Assembly: GCA_023251235.1 (NCBI GenBank)
Contig: JAHEZE010000018.1
Span: 1-41,127, forward strand
Reading direction: 5' to 3'
DNA from: Sphingobacteriales bacterium
GTDB lineage: Bacteria; Bacteroidota; Bacteroidia; Chitinophagales; Chitinophagaceae
DNA: 41,127 bases
Positions 24,970-33,964 of this stretch are shown here, piece by piece (position 1 is the first letter of the stretch; every line of letters begins with the position of its first letter). The notes under the pieces were generated by a model, which was not told where the DNA came from, made no database searches, and saw only the letters and a program-made list of their open reading frames with translations. The position numbers were made by a program, and so were the translations under genes.

Positions 24970-25000
24970 AACAGGGGTTGCAGAGAAGCCTCTGTTTTAT
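24970..25000 (+). terminator. Probable intrinsic terminator
   Basis: AACAGGGG (24970-24977) pairs with CCTCTGTT (24989-24996), including one G-U pair, followed by a short T-run. It lies just after the hypothetical exported protein gene. Confidence 0.55.
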
Positions 25001-25054
25001 ACTCATTTTTGCTGAGGATAAATGGGAAAAAATGAATGCCTTAACAGAATTATT

Positions 25055-25462
25055 TTAGTCGCTTTCTTCCAGGTGAAAATGCTGGTGATGTGCTCCGGCT
25101 GCCACATGTAATACAAATGCTGCAATAGCAGTGTCCTTCAAAATATTAATCAACTCTGATTGACGCACATCTTTATCTCCTGCATTCAAATAAGTAGGAA
25201 TGTGAACCCAAAGAATGAATATTACCAGGAGTACGAAAAAAACATATCCCGTAAATTTTACATATTGATTAGTTAAAAAAGATAAACCTACCAAAATGAA
25301 TGCAGCGCCAACAATATAGGCAATGGTAATTCCTCCTGGCAAATTTGGCGGGATATAAACAAATAAATCATGTGGATGTGTGAAATGAAAAATTCCAAAT
25401 GAGATAAGAACCAGAGATAAAACATAAATCGCAATTCGACTGATGATATGATATTTCTTCAT
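25055..25462 (-). CDS. DoxX-like small membrane protein
   Basis: A 135-residue protein with four membrane helices. The first helix is followed by GIFHFTHPHDLFVYIPPNLPGGI, and then GAAFILVGLSFLTN, a pattern seen in DoxX-like / DoxD-type quinone-interacting membrane proteins. It ends in a His-rich tail (AAGAHHQHFH). The ATG at 25462 (MKKYHIISRI) is used; an upstream in-frame ATG would add 22 residues before a normal helix start. Function unknown; some DoxX relatives are linked to oxidative stress. Confidence 0.7.
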   Translation of the reverse strand: MKKYHIISRIAIYVLSLVLISFGIFHFTHPHDLFVYIPPNLPGGITIAYIVGAAFILVGLSFLTNQYVKFTGYVFFVLLVIFILWVHIPTYLNAGDKDVRQSELINILKDTAIAAFVLHVAAGAHHQHFHLEESD

Positions 25463-25667
25463 AGTTGGTAAGTTTTGGTTGATAAAAGGTACAACAAATA
25501 GCTGGTAGAAAAAAAACTTGTTGTCCAATAGTTGAGTTTAAATTAATCAAAGACAGGTTTCTTAATCATCCGGTTCTCTGACACAGGTCATTTATTTCAT
25601 AATTATCAACAGTTAACTTGAAAAGTGAAAATCAGAACCCGTTAATTGGGAACAAAAAAATCAGGAT

Positions 25668-26096
25668 ATGAAAAAAACAAGAGCATTATTATTCATGCTT
25701 ATTTTTACGATTACCGCAACTTGTCAGCAAACACCGGTACCGGAAATAAAAATTCAGAGGGATTACTTAAGTCTGAGCCATACACAAAAAACAATTGGAT
25801 GGATTTTAGTGGGAACGGGAGCTGCAATTTGTGTTTTAATGAGTTTTGATAATAATCATGCCAGCACACAGGAAAGCTGGTTCGAGGTCAACTTAAACGA
25901 ACTGGATTGGATAGGATACAGCGTTGGAGGGGCAATGATGGCAAGCAGTATTCCATTATTCAGTGCAGCGCACCGGAATAAATTGAAAGACGAAGCAAAC
26001 TCTGTTTTCTTCAGATTCGAGGGAGCTCCGGGAATAGGGGGAATCATAAAAACCAAACGCTACCCTGCAATCGGAGTAAATTTCAATCTGAAGTAA
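25668..26096 (+). CDS. Hypothetical exported or membrane protein
   Basis: A 142-residue protein with a signal peptide (MKKTRALLFMLIFTITATC, with a poor lipobox) and two further hydrophobic stretches (TIGWILVGTGAAICVLM and IGYSVGGAMMASSIPLF). It ends YPAIGVNFNLK, as in small outer-membrane-associated Bacteroidota proteins. No family was recognised. It stands between the DoxX-like gene and the AI-2E-type transporter, with no obvious operon link. Confidence 0.6.
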   Translation: MKKTRALLFMLIFTITATCQQTPVPEIKIQRDYLSLSHTQKTIGWILVGTGAAICVLMSFDNNHASTQESWFEVNLNELDWIGYSVGGAMMASSIPLFSAAHRNKLKDEANSVFFRFEGAPGIGGIIKTKRYPAIGVNFNLK

Positions 26097-26239
26097 TTCT
26101 GATAACCCATTCTTTCCCGGCAATATGAAAACGCATATTCTGAAACAACATTTTTTAGTAGCATTGTGATAAAATAAGGCCGGCTGCATGAGTCTGGCAC
26201 TAATGGTTTTTTTACCGATGCATTATAATTTTTCATTGG

Positions 26240-27259
26240 ATGACCAGTTTTAACAACCAGATTAAACAACTACTCATTTTATCACTGTTGTTGTTAATGA
26301 TTCTCCTGGTGATAAAAGAATTGTATATTTTCTTTCCCGGTCTTTTAGGAGCACTGACACTTTATATTCTTTCCCGGGGTAGCTATTTCCAAATGATTTA
26401 TCATCGTAAATGGAGTAAAGGGTGGTCGGCTGGCTTGTTTTTGATTGGATATATGTTGCTTCTTGGTCTTTTTATATTTTTTATAATTTCATTACTACAG
26501 CCTAAAATCCAGTATTTTTTAAATAACCCCGCTTCAATAATTAAAAAGGCAAATGATGCTATAATTGATGCACAGCAAAAGTCAGGTCTAACATTTATTT
26601 CTCAAGGCTCTTTGTCGGATTTATTAAACGATGTATCCGCTTTCATTCCCACCCTGATAAATAGCACCGCTAATCTTATCACCAACCTGGCTATTCTATT
26701 ATTTGTACTGTATTATATGCTGGTACACGGAAAGGAGATGGAGGCTTTTCTTGAACGAACTATTCCGCTTAAACAAAAAAATATTGATATACTTTCTTCA
26801 GAAACCAAACGGATTGTAAGGGTCAATGCACTGGGCATACCAATGATCTCCCTGATCCAGGGACTTACAGCCACATTAGGGTATTATATTTTTAATGTAC
26901 AGGAATTTGTTCTATGGGGCTTTATTACTGGTGTTTTTGCTTTCTTTCCGGTAGTGGGAACTATGATTATATGGGTTCCACTTGTAATATTCATGTATGC
27001 CTCTGGTAATACATGGAATGCAACGGGGCTGCTTATATATAGTCTGGTTGTAACAGGAAACGTTGATTACCTTGCCCGTATTACCTTACTTAAAAAAATT
27101 GGTCATATACATCCAATGGTTACCGTTATTGGAGTTATTGTTGGCCTGGGTTTGTTTGGATTTATTGGGCTCATCTTCGGGCCATTACTGGTTAACTATG
27201 TTATTTTGCTTTTCAAAATTTATTCAAGTGAGTTCATTGAAAACAATACTAATTCCTGA
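26240..27259 (+). CDS. AI-2E-family membrane transporter (YdiK/PerM-like)
   Basis: A 339-residue protein with the family's two-block helix plan: helices 1-3 in residues 8-90, a soluble stretch with FLNNPASIIKKANDAI, then helices 4-8 from about residue 145. The motif VFAFFPVVGTMIIWVP and the final GLFGFIGLIFGPLL are signatures of the AI-2E/YdiK/PerM family. Members move diverse small substrates or Na+/H+; export of autoinducer-2 is shown for only some. The substrate is unknown. It converges with the MBL gene, 10 bp apart. Confidence 0.9.
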   Translation: MTSFNNQIKQLLILSLLLLMILLVIKELYIFFPGLLGALTLYILSRGSYFQMIYHRKWSKGWSAGLFLIGYMLLLGLFIFFIISLLQPKIQYFLNNPASIIKKANDAIIDAQQKSGLTFISQGSLSDLLNDVSAFIPTLINSTANLITNLAILLFVLYYMLVHGKEMEAFLERTIPLKQKNIDILSSETKRIVRVNALGIPMISLIQGLTATLGYYIFNVQEFVLWGFITGVFAFFPVVGTMIIWVPLVIFMYASGNTWNATGLLIYSLVVTGNVDYLARITLLKKIGHIHPMVTVIGVIVGLGLFGFIGLIFGPLLVNYVILLFKIYSSEFIENNTNS

Positions 27260-27269
27260 TATTTTCCAT

Positions 27270-28088
27270 TCAAAATAATGTTAACTGTCTCTGGTCAAGA
27301 TTTGATTTACCAGTGATTGAATGTGGTTCAACACAAAATACCGGTGATTCTTTATATCGGGATGCGACAACAATCCTGGTATTTCCTGCCTGTTCGCTAA
27401 AAATTTTTTCTACCAGTTTCGGATTGTTATTATTTTTTGAAAGATGAGATAATATTAATAGACGGAGATCTTTTGATCTGTAATTCATGAATAGTTCCAG
27501 GGCCTGAGTATTGGACAAATGTCCCTCATCGCTACTGATTCGTTTTTTTAAATGAGGGGGATAGCTTCCGTTGGCCAGCATTTCTTCACAATAATTGGCT
27601 TCCAGAAATGCTGCATGGCATTTTGAAAAATAACGGATTACCTGCTTACAGGCATAACCAATATCTGTAATGATCCCGATATTTATTCCGTTACCTGTTA
27701 CCATAAAGCTATGCGGATCACTGGCATCATGTGATTTGGTAAATGCAGTAACGGATAAATTTCCGATGGAGATTGGTTTGCCGTGTTTAAAGGATTTGAT
27801 CAGATGTGATTCAACAGGTCTGGAACAATTATGACGAGTTACGCTTGTTAAAAAAACCGGTATCTGGTATTTTTTTGATAACACGGAAATGCCGGTAATA
27901 TGATCGGCATGTTCATGCGAAACAAAAATAGCTTGTACATTTGACAAGCTAAGCCCTGATCGTTTCATTCTTTTTTCTGTTTCCCGGCAGGAGAGGCCCG
28001 CATCCACTAAAACAGCTTCTTTACTGTTGCCAATATAATAGCAGTTAGCATTGCTGCCGGAATTAAGCGAGGTAATATAAAGTGACAT
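27270..28088 (-). CDS. MBL-fold metallo-hydrolase (YycJ/WalJ-like)
   Basis: A 272-residue cytoplasmic protein. The metal-binding HxHxDH motif is H58-E-H60-A-D62-H63 (VSHEHADH), and GSNANCYYIG with LVDAGLSCRETEKR at the start is typical of the YycJ/WalJ-like subgroup, annotated as exonuclease or MBL-fold hydrolase. Later ligands appear in THSHDASDPHSF-like (KSHDASDPHS), ITDIGYA and LSHLSKNNNNP. It probably acts on nucleic acid ends, but this is family-level inference. A TATTTTTG sequence on the minus strand at 28103-28096 lies just upstream, giving a very short leader. Confidence 0.9.
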   Translation of the reverse strand: MSLYITSLNSGSNANCYYIGNSKEAVLVDAGLSCRETEKRMKRSGLSLSNVQAIFVSHEHADHITGISVLSKKYQIPVFLTSVTRHNCSRPVESHLIKSFKHGKPISIGNLSVTAFTKSHDASDPHSFMVTGNGINIGIITDIGYACKQVIRYFSKCHAAFLEANYCEEMLANGSYPPHLKKRISSDEGHLSNTQALELFMNYRSKDLRLLILSHLSKNNNNPKLVEKIFSEQAGNTRIVVASRYKESPVFCVEPHSITGKSNLDQRQLTLF

Positions 28089-28095
28089 AGATTTT

Positions 28096-28103
28096 CAAAA
28101 ATA
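28096..28103 (-). promoter_or_regulatory. -7 box (TAnnTTTG) of the MBL gene
   Basis: TATTTTTG on the minus strand, an exact -7 element, ends 7 bp upstream of the ATG at 28088, so the mRNA would be nearly leaderless. It is in an A-rich stretch, so a chance match is possible. Confidence 0.3.
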
Positions 28104-28317
28104 ATAATACCTGATCATAATTGATCTTTCAACAAAACAGCAGCAACTTAATTTCACCAACTGGTTTGGGCAATCCTAATCGTATCCAATATGATTGTCA
28201 TTACAAATAACAGGAAGCATTGAAAATAATACGACTCCAAAAGATAAAATATTATGTAAATTAGTTCAGCCGTTTGGCACGGAATGCTGAATGGGCTTTT
28301 AATTAAAACCACTTAAA

Positions 28318-28869
28318 ATGAAATATTCGGAGTTGATTGCTCAATTCAGAAATGAATTGACAATTAATAAAAAGCAGGCTGAAAGATTAGTAACATTGAC
28401 CCAGAGGCAATTTACCTGGCAACCCGAAAAAAATAAGTGGAGTATTGCCCAATGCCTGGAACATCTTAATATCGTTGCCAGACATTATCTCAAATACATG
28501 AATTTTGATATTGCACTCAAAAATCCAACGGATAATGAATTTAAGCCTGGTTTTTTAGGCAATTTCCTGGCAAAGAATTTCGCCGTCATTCCCCCTAAAA
28601 GACGATTCAAAACTTCACGGTCTTTTTCACCGGAAAACAATATGAATGGTCAGAAGATCTTAAAAGATTTTTTAAACAACCAGGATAAGATGATGGAGCT
28701 GGCAAACAAGGCAGGAGAGGTCGATTTAAATAAAAACAAAGTGCCTTCCCCAGCCACCAGATTGATTAAATTCAGGTTTGGCGATGTATTCAATATGGAC
28801 GGGAAACACACGGCCCGGCATTTATATCAAATTGAAAATATACTCAGAGCTGAGGGGTTTCCGGGGTGA
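28318..28869 (+). CDS. DinB-family protein
   Basis: A 183-residue protein with the DinB/YfiT four-helix bundle pattern. WSIAQCLEHLNIV has the first conserved histidine and KHTARHLYQIENIL the C-terminal H-x3-H pair, giving three histidines for a metal site. FxWQPExxKWSIxQCLEHL is the usual family opening. DinB-like proteins include thiol-dependent S-transferases (bacillithiol/mycothiol type); the substrate here is unknown. Confidence 0.88.
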   Translation: MKYSELIAQFRNELTINKKQAERLVTLTQRQFTWQPEKNKWSIAQCLEHLNIVARHYLKYMNFDIALKNPTDNEFKPGFLGNFLAKNFAVIPPKRRFKTSRSFSPENNMNGQKILKDFLNNQDKMMELANKAGEVDLNKNKVPSPATRLIKFRFGDVFNMDGKHTARHLYQIENILRAEGFPG

Positions 28870-28951
28870 TGCATGAGGGCCAATAAGAGGAATTTATCAA
28901 CATCTCCCAAGAGAAAAAACTTTTATTAGTTACTTGCAAATGGAAATAAAC

Positions 28952-28959
28952 TATATTTG
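28952..28959 (+). promoter_or_regulatory. -7 box (TAnnTTTG) of the SWIB gene
   Basis: TATATTTG is an exact -7 element, 47 bp upstream of the ATG at 29007. A TTG at 28934-28936 is only 15 bp away, shorter than the common 17-21 bp spacing. Confidence 0.45.
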
Positions 28960-29006
28960 GTAGTGGTAAAAAATTTAACCCGTTAAAATTTTAAATCTAA
29001 AACATC

Positions 29007-29426
29007 ATGGCAAAGAAAAAAAAAGCTGCAAAAAGACCAGCAGCAAAAAAATCTGCTAAAAAAGCAGCAAAGAAAACTGTAAAAAAATCAGCTCCAAAAA
29101 AAGCCGCTAAAAAAGTTGCTAAAAAACCAGCTCCAAAAAAAGCCGCTAAAAAAGTTGCTAAAAAGAAATCGGCACGTAAACCAAATGCAGCGTTTATGAG
29201 ACCTCTTTCTCCAAGTTCTGCATTAGCAGCTGTAGTAGGAAGTAATCCACTACCCCGTACTGAAGTGGTGAAAAAATTGTGGGTTTATATAAAGGCAAAC
29301 AATTTGCAGGATAAAGTCAACAGGCGTATGATCAATGCTGATGATAAACTGAGAACTATTTTCGGAGGGAAAAGTCAGGTATCCATGTTTGATTTGGCTA
29401 AACTGCTTTCTAATCACCTTTCATAG
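29007..29426 (+). CDS. SWIB/MDM2-domain protein with histone H1-like lysine tail
   Basis: A 139-residue protein. Residues 1-60 are almost wholly Lys/Ala/Pro (KKAAKK-type repeats), as in histone H1 C-terminal tails and bacterial Hc1/AlgP-like tails. Residues about 68-138 are a SWIB domain: LAAVVGSNPLPRTEVVKKLWVYIKANNLQD followed by INADDKLRTIFGG and a C-terminal FDLAKLLSNHL. SWIB domains occur in eukaryotic SWI/SNF factors and, in bacteria, at topoisomerase ends or as short chlamydial proteins. A DNA-binding, chromatin-like role in the nucleoid is inferred. The tail is encoded partly by a 39-bp tandem repeat. Confidence 0.9.
   Translation: MAKKKKAAKRPAAKKSAKKAAKKTVKKSAPKKAAKKVAKKPAPKKAAKKVAKKKSARKPNAAFMRPLSPSSALAAVVGSNPLPRTEVVKKLWVYIKANNLQDKVNRRMINADDKLRTIFGGKSQVSMFDLAKLLSNHLS
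29091..29164 (+). repeat. 39-bp tandem repeat in the lysine-rich tail of the SWIB gene
   Basis: One full copy (29091-29129) and a second, partial copy (29130-29164) of the same sequence encode APKKAAKKVAKKP-type units. The two copies are identical over at least 34 bases, which suggests recent slippage or duplication within the low-complexity tail. Confidence 0.85.
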
Positions 29427-29449
29427 AAAATGGTAAATAATAAAAATGT

Positions 29450-29480
29450 ACGGGCTTCTGATAGGGGGCCCGTTTTTTTT
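29450..29480 (+). terminator. Intrinsic terminator after the SWIB gene
   Basis: Stem ACGGGC (29450-29455) / GCCCGT (29468-29473), 12-nt loop, followed by eight T in 29473-29480. Confidence 0.88.
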
Positions 29481-29500
29481 ACTATCGCGTAAAGAAAATA

Positions 29501-30244
29501 CTATTTCACCCGGACGAATACCAGTTTTACATGTTTTCTCCCAGATTCACGTTCATCAATTTCATATTGATGAAGACTTTTGATCAGGGGCAATAATTTT
29601 TCAAACCCATAATTCCGGGGATCAAAATCTGGCCGCTTTTTTAATAACATATTTCCCAGTTCACCAAGAAAAGCCCAGCCATTCTCATCGGCAATATCCT
29701 TAATACTTGCGGTAATCAGATTTACGAGGTTCTTATCCGCTTTACTGATTACTTCTTTTTTCCGGAGGTCTGAAAGCTTTATTTGTTTAGGTGAAGATTC
29801 AGGCTGTTCCAGAATTTCTATATAGATAAATTTGTCGCAGGCAGCACGGAATGCAGAGGGGGTTTTTTGTTCACCCATCCCAAACACTTTCATACCGGCT
29901 TCTCTCAACCGGGTGGATAGCCTGGTGAAATCACTGTCACTGCTGACAAGGCAAAAACCATCTACACGGCCTGTGTAAAGAATATCCATCGCATCAATGA
30001 TCAACGCTGAGTCCGAAGAATTTTTCCCTATTGTATAGCTGTATTGTTGCACTGGCGTGATGGCATGATCCAGCAAAACTGTTTTCCAGCCGGAAACATG
30101 GGGTTTTGTCCAGTCGGCATAGATGCGTTTGAATGTGGGAACCCCATACTTGGTAATTTCCTCCAGAATGCCATTAATCAGCCGGTAAGGAATATTATCT
30201 GCATCTATTAAAACGGCAAGCCGAAGGTCTTTTGCATTTTCCAT
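29501..30244 (-). CDS. NYN-domain RNase-like protein with C-terminal OST-HTH/LOTUS domain
   Basis: A 247-residue protein. The N-terminal NYN (PIN-like) domain, residues 7-150, has LAVLIDADNIPY (D14, D16), NSSDSALIIDAMD and LVSSDSDFTRL, the acidic residues that coordinate metal in this nuclease fold. The C-terminal part (about 172-247) matches an OST-HTH/LOTUS winged helix, with IKDIADENGWAFLGELGNMLLKKRPDFDPRNYGFEKLLPLI. The combination is known in bacterial LabA/DUF88-type proteins. It probably cleaves or binds RNA, but the target is unknown. It converges with the SWIB gene across a terminator. Confidence 0.9.
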   Translation of the reverse strand: MENAKDLRLAVLIDADNIPYRLINGILEEITKYGVPTFKRIYADWTKPHVSGWKTVLLDHAITPVQQYSYTIGKNSSDSALIIDAMDILYTGRVDGFCLVSSDSDFTRLSTRLREAGMKVFGMGEQKTPSAFRAACDKFIYIEILEQPESSPKQIKLSDLRKKEVISKADKNLVNLITASIKDIADENGWAFLGELGNMLLKKRPDFDPRNYGFEKLLPLIKSLHQYEIDERESGRKHVKLVFVRVK

Positions 30245-30409
30245 TGTTAAAAAAATATTGAACAGGAAAGGTAAACATTAATAAAGCATAATGATCTGAT
30301 GGTGTAAATACTGGCTGGAGAAATGTCGTAAACTTACTTTAAAAAAAGAGTAAAAGTGATCTTGCTGAAAAAAAGAAAATGAGCTTGTTTTGTATGTTAC
30401 TTCGTTGCT

Positions 30410-30631
30410 ATGGAACTCATGATGTATATAGGAAACGATCTCATTGAATCCATTCCGCTGGATCCTGAAAGAATTCCCAAACCGGGTTACCTGGGCAATT
30501 TCAAACGTGGCCTCAAGGTAAAGTATTGTGAACTCATAAAGCAAGCTGCAACTACTCCTGATTTTTTAGTTAGCAACATCACGCCGAAAACTAATATAAC
30601 CCAACATCATTCATCAGGAATTAGTAAATAG
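30410..30631 (+). CDS. Small conserved-looking hypothetical protein
   Basis: A 73-residue protein: a MYIGNDLIESIPLD start, then RIPKPGYLGNFKRGLKVKYCELIKQAATTPDFLV, and a polar tail. The PGYLGNFKRxLKxKYxELI stretch has the composition and amphipathic pattern of a real protein, and I recall similar short hypothetical proteins in Chitinophagaceae, though I cannot verify this. The alternative minus-strand frame across the same bases looks less protein-like. It lies alone between the NYN gene and the reductase gene. Function unknown. Confidence 0.5.
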   Translation: MELMMYIGNDLIESIPLDPERIPKPGYLGNFKRGLKVKYCELIKQAATTPDFLVSNITPKTNITQHHSSGISK

Positions 30632-30763
30632 TATCATCGAAGCCGAAGGCAGTTTTTCCACAAACATTCAATTTTACCATTTATCTCTGACATAGTCTTT
30701 CACAATAACAATGTATAATACAACGATTACTGTTTTTCCCAATCATAGTTCGTAGTTTTAAGT

Positions 30764-31822
30764 ATGCGTCAAAATTCCTTTCTGCTTTATGGAGCATATG
30801 GATATACGGGTGAACTGATTGCCCGTTATGCCCGTCTATATAACCTGCTACCCATACTGGCTGGCAGAAGAGAAGCGGCGCTGGCGACATTAGCTAAAAA
30901 ACTTAATCTTTCTTATAAAGTTATTGACCTTGATAATACTCCTGCATTGCTGGCTGCATTGAAAGAAGTGAAAGTGGTTGTGCATGCAGCAGGCCCTTTT
31001 CAGTTTACAGCAAAGCAAATGGTAGAAGCATGTCTTCAAACCGGTACACATTACCTGGATATCAACGGTGATATTGCTGTATTTGAAATGCTGAAAAAAT
31101 ATGATGCTGTAGCCAGCAGATCTGGAATCATGCTGATGCCAGGTGCGGGGTTTGATGTAGTACCTACCGATTGCACAGCGATGTGGCTGAAAAAATTAAT
31201 GCCCGATGCCGTAGCCCTTCAACTTGCCTTTGCTACACTTGGTGGTGGTCTGTCTCATGGCACAGCTACTACTATTGTTAATAAATTGGGCGAAGGTGGC
31301 GCCGTAAGAAAGAATGGAAAAATTATCCGACAATCGCTGGGAAAAAATGGAATGTGGGTGGATTTCGGGAAAAAGAAATTATTTGTCATGACAATCCCCT
31401 GGGGCGATCTGTCCACAGCATATTTCAGTACCGGTATTCCCAATATAGAAACGTATATGGCTATTTCAATAAATAGTTATCGTATGCTGAAAATTCAACC
31501 GTTATTCAACTGGTTGTTGCGAACAAATTTTATCCGCCGCTATATAAAAAAGAAAATCAATAGCCAACCTGCCGGACCTTCAGATGAACAACGACAGAAA
31601 TCAATCAGCCTTGTATGGGGACAAGTAACCAATGCTGAAGGTAAAACGGCTTCAGTAAGAATGAGCGGCCCGGAAGGATATACTTTAACCATGCACAGTG
31701 CGTTGCTCATTACTAAAAAAGTATTGGAGGGAAATTTGAGAATTGGTTACCAAACCCCGGCAACTGCATATGGCGAGGACCTCGTGCTTGAGATCCCTGA
31801 TGTGAATAGAGAAACAATATAG
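30764..31822 (+). CDS. Saccharopine dehydrogenase-like NAD(P)-binding oxidoreductase
   Basis: A 352-residue protein whose N-terminus is LYGAYGYTGELIARYA, a Rossmann GxxGxxG nucleotide-binding loop, followed by ILAGRREAALATLAKKL. VVHAAGPFQFTAKQMVEAC and THYLDINGD are the signature of the saccharopine dehydrogenase / trans-acting enoyl reductase family. The C-terminal part is typical of this group and may have an amphipathic membrane-facing region. The substrate is unknown; family members act on polyketide or lipid intermediates. Gene alone, with no linked lysine-biosynthesis genes, so a true saccharopine role is unlikely. Confidence 0.85.
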   Translation: MRQNSFLLYGAYGYTGELIARYARLYNLLPILAGRREAALATLAKKLNLSYKVIDLDNTPALLAALKEVKVVVHAAGPFQFTAKQMVEACLQTGTHYLDINGDIAVFEMLKKYDAVASRSGIMLMPGAGFDVVPTDCTAMWLKKLMPDAVALQLAFATLGGGLSHGTATTIVNKLGEGGAVRKNGKIIRQSLGKNGMWVDFGKKKLFVMTIPWGDLSTAYFSTGIPNIETYMAISINSYRMLKIQPLFNWLLRTNFIRRYIKKKINSQPAGPSDEQRQKSISLVWGQVTNAEGKTASVRMSGPEGYTLTMHSALLITKKVLEGNLRIGYQTPATAYGEDLVLEIPDVNRETI

Positions 31823-32113
31823 CTGAAAGAAGAAAATGAAATAGATTAACACAGGATTTGAGTATTCAAACCGCGTTAATATTTACTGCTTAGTAAATTA
31901 TTTTGTTTTGCTCTCTATTCTATGTTTTTTTATTCTATATATGTTGACCTATCCCGAAAACTGTTGCTACTGACAATTTTTAAAATACAGTAACGACAAA
32001 CAAATAGCTTTGATAATTTACTAACAAATAAAGAATCAAAGAACAAGAAATGATAATTAGGTTTATTTTCGTTTGTCAGATAGATACTATTCTATAAAGT
32101 ATAAAAATCCTGA

Positions 32114-33757
32114 ATGAATAAATCCGGTTCGCTGATAGCCCGACTTTTTTCAATACGTAACCGGTATGGGGGAAAATTTTCAACACATAAATTGAAATTG
32201 CTGCATTTACTGCAAAAGGAGCAGGTTAAAGGAAAAAAGGCATTACAGTCTTATTATGATATTTTACTTTTCCTGATTGCTTATCCTGGTAATCGTGCTG
32301 TTTACAAACTCACTTTGCAATCATTACAACAACTGCAGGATTATATTCAAACCCATGAAAATTTAAAGGAAAGATTATATAATTCCGGAATCACCAATAC
32401 ACAGCTATGTGCCGCATTTAGTTTTGATATGGTAAAATGGCTGAGAAGTAAACATCCCCATGATGTCCGGCTCATCTCCTTTGATGCTGGTGACGGACAA
32501 ATCCAATCCATCCTGTCGGTTGTAATGCCTAAAGTCGAGTCTGAAATTTTGCAGGACGCAAATTCGAACTGGAGATCATGGCTAAAAAAGTCATTGAAAA
32601 AGGGCGAAGATATTCTCGACAGGCTTATTGCTGTATTCGACGAAACAGACATCCGTCCGGAGGTCAGGGATGAACTCTGGAACGCCATTGGAATTAATGT
32701 GGAAATTAATTTTCCTTCGCATCATTGCCTTCCTTCATCTTTAATTACTCCCTATTATCACCGGTCGCTTATTAAAAAGGACACTAAGAAACTGGCTGCG
32801 ATAAGACCTATCAGGGTTGATCTGAATGAGGCTGAAGCCGAACAAATGATAGAATGTGGAAGAATGATACTGTTGCGGCATCTTCGGGAAATTGATCCCA
32901 TTACATTTACTGCGCCTTACTTAGTTTCTTATTACCAATTACCCCGTGGCATTTCTTTGGCTTTGATGGGTATGGTTCCTGAAAGAAGGCATCCCATTGA
33001 CAGTTACATGGGATATGTAGTTTTTAAAAATGGACTTCCTGTTGCTTATGCAGGCTCATGGTTATTATTTGACAGCGGCCGCATAGGGTTGAATATTTTT
33101 CCTTCCTACCGTGGCGGTGAATCACAATACATTTTTGAGCAGGTATTAAAACTGCATAGCAAGGTTTATAAATTAAACCGATTCAGTGTTGATCCCTATC
33201 AGCTTGGAAAAGAAAACCATGATGGCATTCATTCCGGTGCTTTCTGGATTTATTATCATGCCGGATTTCGCCCAATCCGTAAGGAACAGTTGCAAATCGC
33301 AGAAGCGGAAGACATGAAAATAAAAACTACTAAGTTGTACAGGAGCCCTTCTTCCATCTTAGCAAAACTGGCTGATTCAAGAATGGAAATTGTAATGCAC
33401 AAAAAAGCAGTGAGGTTTGATGCAACGGATATGAGCCTTGCTTATTCCAATATAGTAGAAACTCAATTCAGCAATAACCGGAAACGGGCGGAAGAACAAT
33501 CATTCACAAAATTGGCTAAGCTGCTGCAAATAAAAAATTTTTATGAAGAAAAAATGCAATTCGTTTTGAAGAACTGGTCTGTACTTCTTCTCAGCAACGA
33601 ACAGGAATGGCGACACAACAACCGGTTAAAAAAGAAACTCAAAAAACTGTTTCAATTAAAAGCAAGCGGCCCCGAAGAAGAATACATTTCGGAATTACAG
33701 CGGACAGTGGAATTGAGAAAAATTCTGGAGAGAATACTGAAACAAAATTCAGGATAA
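32114..33757 (+). CDS. Large protein of unknown function with a GNAT-like segment
   Basis: A 547-residue cytoplasmic protein without a signal peptide. No known family was recognised with certainty. Residues about 296-390 resemble a GNAT acetyltransferase: MGYVVFKNGLPVAYAGSW (strands 2-3), LNIFPSYRGGES as in the acetyl-CoA loop (PxYRGxG), and FWIYYHAGFRPI, like the typical final YxxxGF. The N-terminal third is mainly helical and the C-terminal 130 residues are charged and coiled-coil-like. GNAT identity is therefore an inference. The gene lies alone 291 bp after the reductase gene and 207 bp before the mannanase. Confidence 0.7.
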   Translation: MNKSGSLIARLFSIRNRYGGKFSTHKLKLLHLLQKEQVKGKKALQSYYDILLFLIAYPGNRAVYKLTLQSLQQLQDYIQTHENLKERLYNSGITNTQLCAAFSFDMVKWLRSKHPHDVRLISFDAGDGQIQSILSVVMPKVESEILQDANSNWRSWLKKSLKKGEDILDRLIAVFDETDIRPEVRDELWNAIGINVEINFPSHHCLPSSLITPYYHRSLIKKDTKKLAAIRPIRVDLNEAEAEQMIECGRMILLRHLREIDPITFTAPYLVSYYQLPRGISLALMGMVPERRHPIDSYMGYVVFKNGLPVAYAGSWLLFDSGRIGLNIFPSYRGGESQYIFEQVLKLHSKVYKLNRFSVDPYQLGKENHDGIHSGAFWIYYHAGFRPIRKEQLQIAEAEDMKIKTTKLYRSPSSILAKLADSRMEIVMHKKAVRFDATDMSLAYSNIVETQFSNNRKRAEEQSFTKLAKLLQIKNFYEEKMQFVLKNWSVLLLSNEQEWRHNNRLKKKLKKLFQLKASGPEEEYISELQRTVELRKILERILKQNSG

Positions 33758-33964
33758 GTTCATAGGGTCCTAATAGCGGATTTTATTGACCCTCGCAGTC
33801 TTCCTAAACTATTCCCGCCAGCTTTTCACAAAGTAAAAGCGGCACAGTTATTAGCATTTCTATTCCGTTAATCCTTTTTTATTTAAGACAGGTCTTCAAT
33901 TTTAAAGGAATTCATCGGAGATTAAAACCAGCCGAAGCCATTAACTTTATAAAAATATTTTACC

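Noticed and set aside
29091-29164. Direct repeats considered as a CRISPR array
   Set aside because: The repeats abut without spacers and encode the lysine-rich tail of the SWIB protein.
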